A stretch of 64,000 bases of DNA from Paludibacter sp. (GTDB lineage: Bacteria > Bacteroidota > Bacteroidia > Bacteroidales > Paludibacteraceae). The translations under genes and the position numbers were made by a program. The notes below the pieces were generated by a model. The model did not search any database, was not told where the DNA came from, and saw only the letters and a list, made by a program, of their open reading frames with translations. This document shows positions 15,980 to 25,309 of the stretch, piece by piece. The first letter of the stretch is position 1. Each line of letters opens with the position of its first letter. The DNA is taken from NCBI GenBank assembly GCA_028710415.1, contig JAQTUE010000025.1, positions 1 through 64,000 on the forward strand. Direction: 5' to 3'.

Positions 15980-17533
15980 TTACCAGCTGATAGGGAAATA
16001 ATCTTTCAGGAACTGTCCGCTCCAATGTTTGCCGGTATTGATGCCATCAATGAAAGGATCGCACACCCTGGCAGCCCCATCCACAATATCCAGAGGTGGT
16101 TGAAAATCGTGCAACTCCTGTTTGTGTTTGGATAATTCTGCAGGATCTTCGTCGGTAACCCACCCGGTATCCACTGCATTCATAAAGATGCCATCTTTAG
16201 CAAGGTCGCTGGCTGAAGTATGGGTGAGCATATTCAGTGCCGCCTTAGCCATGTTGGTATGCGGATGCCTGTCAATTTTATTGAAGGTATGGAACTTACC
16301 TTCCATGGCCGAAACATTCACAACATGTTTATGTCCTGTGTAATCTTTACGCATCAAGGCAATTAACCGGTTACAGAGAACAAAGGGTGCTATGGAGTTA
16401 ACCAGTTGCACTTCCATCATTTCCACAGGTTCTATTTGCCCCAGTTTCAAACGCCAGCTATTGGTCTTTCGTAAGTCAACCTGTTGCAGGTCCACATCCA
16501 GTTTGCCTTCAGGGAAGAGCTCTGCTGCTTCATTGGAATTATCAAAACTGTAGGGTATTTGCGAAAGCTGTGCTGAAGACTTAATGCCAATTCCGGGAGT
16601 CCGTACATTCCAACGAACCGTCATTGGCTTATCACTATCAGCACCCAGACCATTGAATGATTCGATTTCACAGATGCACTGTTGGTGATGCTGAAGTAAT
16701 AATTGTACACCGGCTGAATGTTCGTGGAAAGGAAGTGACTCGTTGGCCATTAAATGGGCATAATAGGTAGCCGGCCTCCGGACAGTCTGTGCAGCATTAT
16801 TTATCAGGATATCAAGTCGCTCATACTTGTTTTCTACATAGCTGGCAAATAATTCCACACTGGGAATATGCCTCAGGTCCAGGCCGTAGATATGCAACCG
16901 GTGGCACCAGATAGAGAAATCCTTTTCTTTAGCAAACCTGATGGCTGAATCAGCAGGAAAGCGGGTGGTTGCAATTACAGAAGCACCGGAACGCAACATC
17001 ATCAACGTGGCATGGTAACCGATTTTAAGCCTTGATCCGGTGATCAGTGCCACCTGCCCTGTCATATCACAGGTCTGAAAGCGTTTTGCATAATTCAGAT
17101 CCCCACATTCGGTACACATCGAATCATAAAAGTGATGGATCTCGGTATATTTCTTCTTGCACACATAACAATTGCGTTCGGAAGTCAGAAAATGTTTCCC
17201 TTGGGTAGATGCGGATTCAGGCAGTGAAATTTGAGCAGGTGCTTCAAATATGCTGGCAGTACGGGCACTGCGGATACTGGATGCGGCACGGGTCTTCCTA
17301 TTAATTTCTGTTATTTCCTGCCTTTTAGCAAGCTTTACCCCTTTGTTTCTCTTTTTAATTTCAGCCCTGTCGGGACGAGTAATCTGACCTGCAACCTTCA
17401 TGAGCTTAATACGCTGCTCTTCCGGCAAATGAATCAGTTGATCTCCGTTTTCAAGTAAATGTTCTAAAATCGAAATGCAATTTTCTATTTCACTCGTATT
17501 AAATACTCCTTTTTGCTCTTTGCTACTCTTCAT
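15980..17533 (-). CDS. SDR oxidoreductase with N-terminal zinc ribbon
   Basis: A 517-residue protein, twice the size of a normal short-chain dehydrogenase. Residues 1-110 are helical and basic. A zinc-ribbon-like module has CxxC at 122-125 and CxxC at 140-143. The Rossmann domain starts near 158 with VALITGSRLKIGYHA, then LDILINNAAQTVRRPA and VVNVSAMEGKF. Where the catalytic YxxxK is expected, the sequence reads HTNMAKAALNML: the Lys is present, but Thr (or the preceding His) stands at the Tyr position. It is probably NAD(P)-binding, with altered or no classical dehydrogenase chemistry. Its -7 box TACCTTTG is at 17560-17567 (minus). Substrate unknown. Confidence 0.85.
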   Translation of the reverse strand: MKSSKEQKGVFNTSEIENCISILEHLLENGDQLIHLPEEQRIKLMKVAGQITRPDRAEIKKRNKGVKLAKRQEITEINRKTRAASSIRSARTASIFEAPAQISLPESASTQGKHFLTSERNCYVCKKKYTEIHHFYDSMCTECGDLNYAKRFQTCDMTGQVALITGSRLKIGYHATLMMLRSGASVIATTRFPADSAIRFAKEKDFSIWCHRLHIYGLDLRHIPSVELFASYVENKYERLDILINNAAQTVRRPATYYAHLMANESLPFHEHSAGVQLLLQHHQQCICEIESFNGLGADSDKPMTVRWNVRTPGIGIKSSAQLSQIPYSFDNSNEAAELFPEGKLDVDLQQVDLRKTNSWRLKLGQIEPVEMMEVQLVNSIAPFVLCNRLIALMRKDYTGHKHVVNVSAMEGKFHTFNKIDRHPHTNMAKAALNMLTHTSASDLAKDGIFMNAVDTGWVTDEDPAELSKHKQELHDFQPPLDIVDGAARVCDPFIDGINTGKHWSGQFLKDYFPISW

Positions 17534-17886
17534 TCATATTTCTTTTTTGACATAAAGTGCAAAGGTAATCCTGTTTACGGTTAGTTGATACTATTTGAAC
17601 TGCAAAATCCTCAGATACTCCTGCACCTTTAACACAACAGTTATTTCCGGAAAATATAATTTTACTCCCTTTGAGTGGGAGCGACACTACTGTAGATCTA
17701 TCTGAAAGTCATGTGTGGAAGATTAATTGATTTGAAAATTCAATATATTTGTATTTATTTTAAATAAATCCATTAAATGTTGGGGATGTTAAAAAGAGTT
17801 TGTACTTTTGGAGCGTGAAAAAATTGAGTCTGATCAAAGGCGGGACCGATTAACAAGGGAGCGTTCATTCATGCTAATAATATAAG
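17534..17886. other. Intergenic region with divergent promoters
   Basis: No gene. On the minus strand TACCTTTG (17567-17560) is the likely -7 box of the SDR gene. On the plus strand the promoter-bearing repeat at 17736-17816 drives the gene at 17887. Confidence 0.65.
17736..17816 (+). promoter_or_regulatory. Dispersed promoter-bearing repeat, copy B
   Basis: Matches 6041-6121 with about 11 differences over 81 bases. It contains TTG at 17780-17782, 20 bases, then TACTTTTG at 17803-17810. The next gene starts at 17887, giving a leader of about 70 bases. Confidence 0.72.
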
Positions 17887-18513
17887 ATGAACAAAGAACT
17901 AAAAATAGTTGAAAATAAAGCTAAACCTGATAATGATTTCAAAGAAATTTTTATTAATGGGCAACTTTACAAAGACATCCTGAGTAAAAGAAATGTTTGG
18001 GATGAGTTGGAGAAACTTTACAATGGGAAGTTAAGAACTCTGACAACAAAATGTGGTGATATTGCAATCCTGACCCTTGAGATTCCGTATAAAAATTACA
18101 AGATATTTTTGAAAGAGACAGATGCCAAACCTTTAAAAATTTTGATTCAATTACATCATACTAAAATACCAGAATTTAATATCTACCTGAAGGATTGGAC
18201 TACTGAGATAACTTCATTCTTTGGAACAAAAATACAGAAAACAGGTGATCGTGTTTTTGATAAAAAATATTGCATTCAGACTAATGAACCCAAAGAACTA
18301 ATAAAGTTATTGAACAACAACCAAATTCTAAAAAGTATAGTAGAAAATGATTTATACATATTGAATTTGACTTACAACAATTCTTCAGAATTCCACACCT
18401 TGTTGACAGTGAAGGATCGGAGTACAAAAGATATCAAAGCCATGAAGGAATTGATTGACCTGGAGTTCAGGATTATTGATAGTTTTATTGCACAAGGATT
18501 AATTTGTGAGTGA
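17887..18513 (+). CDS. Protein of unknown function
   Basis: A 208-residue protein without signal peptide or membrane segment. The sequence alternates short strands and helices (TKCGDIAILTLEIPYKNYKIFLKE, KILIQLHHTKIPEFNIYLKDW) and has no motif I recognise. It is AT-rich and lysine-rich like the following two genes. It is preceded by promoter repeat copy B and followed by two small secreted proteins, so the three may be a late acquisition. Coding status is supported by its length and a clean start near the promoter. Confidence 0.7.
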   Translation: MNKELKIVENKAKPDNDFKEIFINGQLYKDILSKRNVWDELEKLYNGKLRTLTTKCGDIAILTLEIPYKNYKIFLKETDAKPLKILIQLHHTKIPEFNIYLKDWTTEITSFFGTKIQKTGDRVFDKKYCIQTNEPKELIKLLNNNQILKSIVENDLYILNLTYNNSSEFHTLLTVKDRSTKDIKAMKELIDLEFRIIDSFIAQGLICE

Positions 18514-18624
18514 TACAGGCTAAAACGATGCTAATGAGAGCACTTGATTTATTCAGTAAGCAAGAATTAGACGACTAAAAATGAAAATTAAACAATTTAT
18601 AATACATTTAAACCAGACATTAAA

Positions 18625-19152
18625 ATGAAACGTAGAATTACAATCCTGGCAACAATCCTGATGTTGATTTCAATTACATCTTTTGGTCAAACAACTGTGA
18701 AAGAGTTTAAAGTAGGGCATATTTTTTATGTAAGTTTACCGGATTATATGAGTAAGACAACAGGGCTTAATGATGCATCTGTAATTCAATTTAAAAATTC
18801 AGTGAAAGACATTGCCGGTTTTATCATTGAGGACAACAAAGAAGAGTTAGATCTTTTAGAGATGAAGTTTTCCTCAATTGATGATTTCTATGAAAATTTT
18901 ATTAAAGATTTTTTAATCAAACAAAAGAACCGGACTATATCGCAACCTGTCTCTCAAATGATTGGTAACAATAAATTTATTGAATGCGATGCTACCTACT
19001 ATGATAAAGATTCTAAAATGAAAATTTACTATTTTGTTGGAATCGTTGAGACAAAAGATGCTTATTATAAAGTTTTATGTTTTGGAGGTTTAGAAAGTAA
19101 GGACAAATATAAAGCTGATTTTCAAAAAACACTTTACAGCATTAGAGATTAA
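18625..19152 (+). CDS. Small secreted protein of unknown function
   Basis: A 175-residue protein with a signal peptide (MKRRITILATILMLISITSFG, likely cleaved before QTTVKE). The mature part of about 154 residues reads as an alpha/beta domain (YVSLPDYMSKTTGLNDASVIQFKN, KFIECDATYYDKDSKMKIYYFVGIVETKDAYYKVLCF). That pattern resembles small proteins that measure or bind at the cell surface, but I know no named family. Probably periplasmic. It follows an unknown cytoplasmic protein by 111 bases. Confidence 0.72.
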   Translation: MKRRITILATILMLISITSFGQTTVKEFKVGHIFYVSLPDYMSKTTGLNDASVIQFKNSVKDIAGFIIEDNKEELDLLEMKFSSIDDFYENFIKDFLIKQKNRTISQPVSQMIGNNKFIECDATYYDKDSKMKIYYFVGIVETKDAYYKVLCFGGLESKDKYKADFQKTLYSIRD

Positions 19153-19377
19153 AGTAAAAACATGCTATTATAGATAATCCGGAGTAAAGGGAGAAGATTC
19201 TTTCTGAGTGTAAATTTTAAATTCGGGATTATTCTGTTATTAGTCACTGGATTAATAAGATGCTCAGGGACTTTCTTAGGCAGGCATAACTTGAAAGAAA
19301 TAATGGCATAGACTGTGATAAGGTTTTTTCAGACAAATATATTATTTACTTAGAGGGCTTTTTATATATCAAAAACT

Positions 19378-19956
19378 ATGAAAAAGAAAGCTGTTATTTT
19401 CTTTCTACTCCTTTTGTCCAGTGTTTATTGGAATAGTGTTTCTGGCCAGCATGTTCAATCCGGGACTTCCAAAAAAGCTTCGGGGTTCAGTGACGAAATA
19501 CAGTGCAAAACAGTAGAAAAAACAAATCCTGAAAGCAAAGTTGATCCAATTATAATAAAGACTTGTACGTGGCAAAACTACAAATTTGTTACTATAGGCT
19601 CACCTGATTATAGAGGTCGGTATGGTTATGACTATGAATTGTTTTTAATGGAGAAAGGAACGCCAAAAAAGATTCAGAATTCAGAGCTATTTAACGACAA
19701 GATGACCAAGTTGGAAAACCTGATTAATAGTAAAATAAAAATTGATTTTGAGGATTCTGCTAAAGACCCTAATACAAGTGATTGTTTTATTGGGGTTACA
19801 TTTACGAAGTTTCAACTGAACGATATGGGAATTTCGTTTAATGACAAAAATGAAATGGAATTTAATGTCTCATTTGGATTGGGAGGAGTTTGTTATAATG
19901 TAGATGGAATATCTGTTTCTTTTAAAATGACAGATTTAAAAGAGTATTTTAAATAA
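19378..19956 (+). CDS. Small secreted protein of unknown function
   Basis: A 192-residue protein with a signal peptide (KKAVIFFLLLLSSVYWNSVSG, cleavage likely before QHVQS). The mature domain contains three cysteines (in IQCKTVEK, IKTCTWQNY and SDCFIG) plus one late Cys in GVCYNVDGIS that could form disulfides. No known family is recognised. It is separated from its upstream neighbour by about 225 bases and from the S41 protease by 175 bases. Confidence 0.72.
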   Translation: MKKKAVIFFLLLLSSVYWNSVSGQHVQSGTSKKASGFSDEIQCKTVEKTNPESKVDPIIIKTCTWQNYKFVTIGSPDYRGRYGYDYELFLMEKGTPKKIQNSELFNDKMTKLENLINSKIKIDFEDSAKDPNTSDCFIGVTFTKFQLNDMGISFNDKNEMEFNVSFGLGGVCYNVDGISVSFKMTDLKEYFK

Positions 19957-20131
19957 TAATGGATAGTCAAGTCATTGTATATTAGAGCAACTAAAATAAA
20001 CCCTTATTTATCAGGCAGGATTACCTGACAGACTCCACTTTGCAGAATGTTCAACTAAAATTACCAGAACCATCCAGGTTATAAAGTGTTTAATATATCA
20101 TCATACTAAAATCAAAAAACAAATAATCAAT

Positions 20132-21580
20132 ATGAAACGAATTCTCTTTTTCTTGTGTATCAGCTTATTAATCATGAGCTGTAAGGACGACTTTAAACCC
20201 ACGGCAACAGATGAATTATACAAATATGTTGATAATTGGGTATACCAGAATATGGACCAATTGTATTACTGGAATACAACCCTGCCGGTTTATAAAACGA
20301 CCTATGATAATCCGAACACTTATTTCAAAACTCTGAAATATAAAGATGACCGTTTCTCGGCAATATTCGAGAGCTACCAGGATATCCTGAACGAACTGAA
20401 CGGAGTCACCTCATCTGAAATAGGGTTTGACTTTCAGTTGTACAAGGAAAGTTCGTCTAACGATAACGTTCTGGGGATTGTGTTGTATTTAAAACATGGA
20501 ACTCCGGCAGAGCGTTTAGGCATAAAACGAGGGGATATCTTCCGGAAAATTAATGGACAGCAAATTACTACCGCAAATTACTCGGCCCTGGTCAATACTT
20601 TGTTTGATGCAACTGCCACTTCAAATATCACTTTCTCAACCTATCAGAATGGAATATTTACGGAGAAAGGGGCTATGACTGTGGCTAAAGCTACCAATTA
20701 CCACGATGACCCGGTTTATATGGATACAGTGTATACCGTTCAAAGTAAAAAAGTGGGCTATCTGGTATATAACTTTTTTACGAATGATGATGGGGACAAT
20801 TCGATGAAATATGACCTGGAACTGAATAACGCCATTGGAAAGTTTAAACAGCAGAATATCACTGAACTTATTGTTGATTTACGATACAACCATGGTGGCA
20901 TGATGTCCTCAGCGGTTAATCTTGGTAGTATGCTTGTTCCAAATCTTACTGATAACAAAGTTTTCACATTAACAGAGTACAACAAGAATTACACCGATTA
21001 TTTTAATAGTGCTGATTTTAAAAGCCAAACCAATGAAAACCCGTTTGTCAATAATTTTGCTTTAGCGATCAGTACTTCTTCCTCGGCAACAACTCCTATT
21101 CTAAACGTAGGGAATAATCTTCAGAAAATTTACTTTTTGACGGGCAGGGGTACAGCATCGGCAAGCGAAATGGTGATCAATGGATTAAAACCATTCCTGC
21201 CCTGTGTGCTGATCGGAGATACTACTGTTGGTAAAAATGTTGGATCTACGCTAATTAATGACGAAAAAAATGCAGCAAATAAATGGGCGTTTATGCCTAT
21301 CATTCTGAAATACTTCAACAGAGACCATCAAAGCGATTTTACAAAAGGATTTGTACCTAACTTTATGGTTTGGGATGATTACGATCATCAAATTGGGGAT
21401 ATTAACGAAGGATTGTTGGGTAAGGCCATCAGTCAGATCTCTGGATTGCAGGTTAGCCCATCAAAAGTAGCACCGGTAAAACGCTCATTATTCAAATCTT
21501 CCATCGACTTTAAGCGTGTACGGGATGGATTGATTATGAAAAACAGAGCTACAGACAGCTATATGAAACGGAGTAAATAG
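20132..21580 (+). CDS. S41 family peptidase, lipoprotein
   Basis: A 482-residue C-terminal-processing-type serine protease with a lipoprotein signal (LLIMSC, lipid on C17). A PDZ-like domain spans about 110-185 (LGIVLYLKHGTPAERLGIKRGDIFRKINGQ). The protease core includes VGYLVYNFF, ELIVDLRYNHGG (about 245-256) and GTASASEMVING (340-351). S343 and K368 are 25 residues apart, the spacing of the Ser/Lys dyad in Tsp/CtpA enzymes, so it should be active. It probably faces the periplasm or surface and trims or degrades proteins there. There is no linked substrate gene. Confidence 0.93.
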   Translation: MKRILFFLCISLLIMSCKDDFKPTATDELYKYVDNWVYQNMDQLYYWNTTLPVYKTTYDNPNTYFKTLKYKDDRFSAIFESYQDILNELNGVTSSEIGFDFQLYKESSSNDNVLGIVLYLKHGTPAERLGIKRGDIFRKINGQQITTANYSALVNTLFDATATSNITFSTYQNGIFTEKGAMTVAKATNYHDDPVYMDTVYTVQSKKVGYLVYNFFTNDDGDNSMKYDLELNNAIGKFKQQNITELIVDLRYNHGGMMSSAVNLGSMLVPNLTDNKVFTLTEYNKNYTDYFNSADFKSQTNENPFVNNFALAISTSSSATTPILNVGNNLQKIYFLTGRGTASASEMVINGLKPFLPCVLIGDTTVGKNVGSTLINDEKNAANKWAFMPIILKYFNRDHQSDFTKGFVPNFMVWDDYDHQIGDINEGLLGKAISQISGLQVSPSKVAPVKRSLFKSSIDFKRVRDGLIMKNRATDSYMKRSK

Positions 21581-21710
21581 TGAGTTTTAATCCTGATTGT
21601 ACTTTACTCAAATGGAAACTCTGCTGTTTGGTGTTTCATAAATATTAAATGTCAGAAATATACAAATTTCGAAAGTTGTATATATCTTTGTACTATTAAA
21701 TTATCGTGAT

Positions 21711-22013
21711 ATGCCAAAACTGTATGAATATTTTGGATTAGTGTTTTTGTTTTATTCTCAGGAACATGAACCGATACATGTTCATGGGAAATATCAGGAT
21801 ACTGAGAGTAAAGCTGAAATTGTTTTTGAAAATGGAAAGTTCAAGGAAATAATAATTAAAGAGGTTCAAGGTAAAATACCTTTAAACATACAAAACATGA
21901 AGAAATTCAAAAGGGTTGTTGAGGTATATCGGGATGATATTATTCGAAAATGGATTGATTTTTTTGTTTATAATATTGATTTTTCACCTGAAACCATTAC
22001 TAAAAAAATCTAA
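21711..22013 (+). CDS. DUF4160 domain-containing protein
   Basis: A 100-residue protein that matches DUF4160. The family core is visible as FLFYSQEHEPIHVHGKY (about 12-28, with EHxPxHxH) and AEIVFENGKFKEI. The function is unproven. DUF4160 genes are very often followed by a DUF2442 gene, as here with four bases between stop and start. Such pairs resemble toxin-antitoxin modules in size and spread, but activity has not been shown to my knowledge. A TATCTTTG -7-like box is at 21683-21690. Confidence 0.88.
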   Translation: MPKLYEYFGLVFLFYSQEHEPIHVHGKYQDTESKAEIVFENGKFKEIIIKEVQGKIPLNIQNMKKFKRVVEVYRDDIIRKWIDFFVYNIDFSPETITKKI

Positions 22014-22017
22014 TGAG

Positions 22018-22260
22018 ATGGTAATTTCAATCATAAAAGCAAAATACATAGGAGAATATAGAATTCATTTTTTATTCTCTGATGGTGTGGAAAAAACAAT
22101 AGATTTTTCTGGATATTTAATGAATGCCCGAAATTCGATGACCAAGAAATATCTGGATAAAAAGTTGTTCGAAAAATTCACAATTAATTATGGTGATATT
22201 GTTTGGAATGATTTCGAAATGTGTTTCCCAATTTGGAATTTACACGAAGGGGAAATATGA
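22018..22260 (+). CDS. DUF2442 domain-containing protein
   Basis: An 80-residue protein of the DUF2442 type (VISIIKAKYIGEYRIHFLFSDGVEKTIDFSGYL, then FEKFTINYGDIVWNDFEMCFPIWNLHEGE). The frame is open upstream within the DUF4160 gene, but Met at 22018 is the natural start, four bases after the DUF4160 stop. It is paired with DUF4160, unlike the solitary homologue at 1904-2194, to which it is only distantly similar. It is followed by a terminator hairpin at 22326-22366. Confidence 0.86.
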   Translation: MVISIIKAKYIGEYRIHFLFSDGVEKTIDFSGYLMNARNSMTKKYLDKKLFEKFTINYGDIVWNDFEMCFPIWNLHEGEI

Positions 22261-22325
22261 AATTTTAATAGTCACCTTTCCCTTTCACATAATAAAAAAT
22301 AGAGAGTTTGACTACTCATAAACTG

Positions 22326-22366
22326 CCCGGTTGAATTTCAAAGTTGAAATTTAACCGGGTTTGTTT
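22326..22366 (+). terminator. Terminator after the DUF4160-DUF2442 pair
   Basis: CCCGGTTGAATTTCA (22326-22340) pairs with TGAAATTTAACCGGG (22345-22359) with one G-U, followed by a T-rich tail. Confidence 0.82.
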
Positions 22367-22473
22367 TGTATAAAGATTTAGGTCTTTGAAAAGCAAATAG
22401 TATCTTGTTATAAGGAAACCTAATGTATTGAGTGGAAAAATCCGATATTCTTTAGTCAAAATAACCCTGACAT

Positions 22474-22504
22474 TTGTTTATTCTCAGTACTTATTATACT
22501 TTTG
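22474..22504 (+). promoter_or_regulatory. Promoter of dinB, next to the start codon
   Basis: TTG at 22474-22476, 20 bases, then TACTTTTG at 22497-22504. The dinB ATG begins at 22509, so the transcript would start at or within a few bases of the start codon. Confidence 0.65.
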
Positions 22505-22508
22505 GGCA

Positions 22509-23594
22509 ATGCGCAAGATCATTCACATCGACATGGATGCTTTTTTTGCTTCTATTGAGCAGCGTGATAACGTGGAATATAGAGGCAAACCGTTGGCAGT
22601 GGGTTATCCCGGTGCAAGGGGTGTCGTAGCTGCAGCAAGTTATGAGGCCAGGCAGTACGGGGTGCGATCGGCCATGGCATCAAAGACCGCCTTGCGTAAA
22701 TGCCCGCACCTGATATTTGTAATGCCCCGTTTTGACGTGTACAAATCAGTATCCCGGCAGATTATGGAGATCTTTCACGAATATACCGACCTGGTGGAAC
22801 CCCTGTCGTTGGATGAGGCATTCCTGGATGTGACTGAAAATTACAAACAGATGGCTTCAGCTACCCAAATAGCACAGGAAATAAAAAGGAAGATAACGGA
22901 AACAGTCGGGCTTACCGCTTCGGCGGGTGTATCGTTTAATAAGTTCCTGGCCAAGATAGCCTCCGATTATAAAAAACCAAATGGCCTATTTGTAGTGGAA
23001 CCTCATTTTGCAGAACAGTTTGTAGAGACACTCGCCATAGAGCAGTTTTACGGGGTGGGCAAAGTTACTGCCGAACGAATGCATCAGTTGGGCATTAAGA
23101 CAGGCGCTGATTTAAAACAATGGTCGGAGCAAGGGCTGGTATCTAATTTTGGCAAGGCAGGGCATATTTATTACCTGAATGCACGGGCAATTGACGACAG
23201 GCCGGTAGAATGGCAGCGGATACGAAAATCGGTCAGTTCAGAAACAACCTTTGTAAGCGATATGAATACTTATGAAGATTTGTTACCGGAATTGGAAAAT
23301 GTAGCCCGCGATGTAATAGCCTATGTTGAAAAGAAAAAATTCAAAGGACGCACTGTTAGTCTTAAAATCAAATATGCTGATTTTAAAATCATTAGTCGCA
23401 GTAAAACATTTCCGGTTTATATTTCGGATTTTGAAACTTTGATGAATGCCGGATCGGAATTATTAAAGCTGGTAGACCTTACTCCCAAGGTAAGATTGAT
23501 AGGGATAGGTATAAAGAACCATGAAGAAGAAGTAGGCTGGTCAGGCGATACCCAATTACGCATACGATTTAAAGAAGATGAGGAAACCGGGTGA
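22509..23594 (+). CDS. dinB: DNA polymerase IV (Y-family)
   Basis: A 361-residue translesion polymerase. IIHIDMDAFFASIEQRD at the N-terminus supplies the first metal-binding Asp; the SLDEAFLDVT motif (about residues 100-109) supplies the catalytic Asp-Glu pair. A little-finger domain follows after the HhH segment (FYGVGKVTAERMHQLGI). Length is standard for DinB. The frame is open for 27 codons upstream, but MRKIIHID is the conserved start and a promoter box ends only four bases before it, so the message may be leaderless. No LexA box was identified. Confidence 0.96.
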   Translation: MRKIIHIDMDAFFASIEQRDNVEYRGKPLAVGYPGARGVVAAASYEARQYGVRSAMASKTALRKCPHLIFVMPRFDVYKSVSRQIMEIFHEYTDLVEPLSLDEAFLDVTENYKQMASATQIAQEIKRKITETVGLTASAGVSFNKFLAKIASDYKKPNGLFVVEPHFAEQFVETLAIEQFYGVGKVTAERMHQLGIKTGADLKQWSEQGLVSNFGKAGHIYYLNARAIDDRPVEWQRIRKSVSSETTFVSDMNTYEDLLPELENVARDVIAYVEKKKFKGRTVSLKIKYADFKIISRSKTFPVYISDFETLMNAGSELLKLVDLTPKVRLIGIGIKNHEEEVGWSGDTQLRIRFKEDEETG

Positions 23595-23877
23595 GAAGAG
23601 TCCCTGATTGACTAAACAGAATCAGTTGCCATTTGTTTTACGCAAGGAACAAAATTACAGATGGAGGATCTATAAACTTTTAAAGAATTACAGAAAATGT
23701 TGTAAAATGTTTAAGGCTGTAACTTTTTAGCATTCTTATTGTTAGACTCTAACCGCATTACTTGTCAATCGATGTGCTGCTTTGTTTAAACCTGTGCCAG
23801 TTTGAAAGTGACAATCCTTAAAACAAGGGTACGATTGGACTGTGTATTTGAAATCTGTGAACTAATATTTTTTAATC

Positions 23878-24993
23878 ATGCCCCAAAGATTTAAAATATT
23901 AATTGCATGTATTGTATTGTCAATATTCCTTGGCACAAACCCTGCAACTGCACAAATTCTACGGGATTCGAATTCCACTAACCTGATAAAAAAGAATATT
24001 GATTGCATTTATAACATGCAGTTTAAGGAAGCTAATGAGATTTATTTAAAGTTCAAAAAAATATATCCCGGATACCCTGGTTTATATTTGCTCAGGGGAC
24101 TTACTACATACTGGCAGAATTATCCGCTGCTCTATACAAATCCTGCCCATGTTTCTTTTGAAGAAGATTTACGGCAATGTATACGGTTATCCGAAAAAAG
24201 TGATAACGCGGCCTATAATGCAGAATATTTACTGATTAACCTTTGTGCAAGGGGAATGCTATTAAGGTTTTATGATAATAACAATCATATTATGGAAATA
24301 ATTCCCCTGGTGACAAGTACTTATAAGTATCTGAGACGTTCTTTTCATTTTACCAGTGTTTGTCAGGATTTATTTTATTATACTGGAGTTTATAATTTTT
24401 ATCGTGAGGCTTATCCAGAAGTACATCCTGTTTATATTCCAGTGTCACTTCTTTTGCCCGGTGGAAGTAAGGAAACAGGATTAAAGGAATTGCACATTGC
24501 AGCTAAAAATGCTATCATGTTACGGGGTGAGTCGTATTATTTACTTGCCTCGATTTATTTAAATTTTGAGAATAAATATTCAAAGTCTATCGAATACTGC
24601 AAGTCGCTGTATAGCATATACCCTGAAAATGAATTATACCTTTCCATGTATATAAAAAATCTTCTTCTTTTGAAACAATATGATAAAGCCGAGCAACTGA
24701 TTACTCTTTCACAGAAAGAATCAGATAATAAATTTTTTCAGGGACAACTGTCGATCTTTGAAGGTGTGGTTCAGGAGAAAAAATATCGTGACAATAATCT
24801 GGCACAACAATATTACCAGTCAGGGATCAATAAGATATCGCTTTTTGGGGAATACAGTAAAGAATATGTGGCCTATGCCTATTTTGGATTGAGTCGGATC
24901 AGTGAACTCAAAAAGGATACAAATACCGGTAAAAAGTTTAGGCAATTGGCTATGAAAATGGGTGATTTTAAGAAGGTTGATTTTGATAATTAG
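23878..24993 (+). CDS. Secreted TPR-like protein
   Basis: A 371-residue protein with a signal peptide (ILIACIVLSIFLGTNPATA, cleaved before QILRD). The mature chain is all-helical in appearance with repeated A/Y/L patterns (YNMQFKEANEIYLKFKKIYPGYPGLYLLRG; YSKSIEYCKSLYSIYPENELYLSMYIKNLLLLKQYDKAEQLI) that fit tetratricopeptide-like repeats. Such proteins scaffold periplasmic or surface complexes; no partner is evident here. It is a single gene between dinB and the YfhO-like gene. Confidence 0.8.
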   Translation: MPQRFKILIACIVLSIFLGTNPATAQILRDSNSTNLIKKNIDCIYNMQFKEANEIYLKFKKIYPGYPGLYLLRGLTTYWQNYPLLYTNPAHVSFEEDLRQCIRLSEKSDNAAYNAEYLLINLCARGMLLRFYDNNNHIMEIIPLVTSTYKYLRRSFHFTSVCQDLFYYTGVYNFYREAYPEVHPVYIPVSLLLPGGSKETGLKELHIAAKNAIMLRGESYYLLASIYLNFENKYSKSIEYCKSLYSIYPENELYLSMYIKNLLLLKQYDKAEQLITLSQKESDNKFFQGQLSIFEGVVQEKKYRDNNLAQQYYQSGINKISLFGEYSKEYVAYAYFGLSRISELKKDTNTGKKFRQLAMKMGDFKKVDFDN

Positions 24994-25309
24994 TATTGAA
25001 ATAAGATTTAAAAGAATCAAAACACTGCAAATGTAGGAGTATCTAAAACTAAAACAGATAAGAATCCGCGGGATAATAATGATTAGTTTTTCAACTCAAA
25101 GTTTAATAGAAAGTATAATTTTTCAATCGGACTATCCGGTTGGATTATTTTGTATGATAGCTCTTTTGAGTCAATGAATCATCAATAGTCAACCCGAAAT
25201 TCACAAATCAACAATTTTTAACCGCTAATGGTATAGCAATTGTGAAAAAAGGTAGTACTTTTGTATGATTTTTCCCGAAAACTGCTTTCTGCAAACCCAG
25301 TGTATCCAT
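24994..25309. other. Intergenic region with a possible promoter
   Basis: No gene or convincing repeat. TACTTTTG at 25256-25263 is a likely -7 box for the YfhO-like gene, with no good TTG at the expected distance. Confidence 0.45.
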
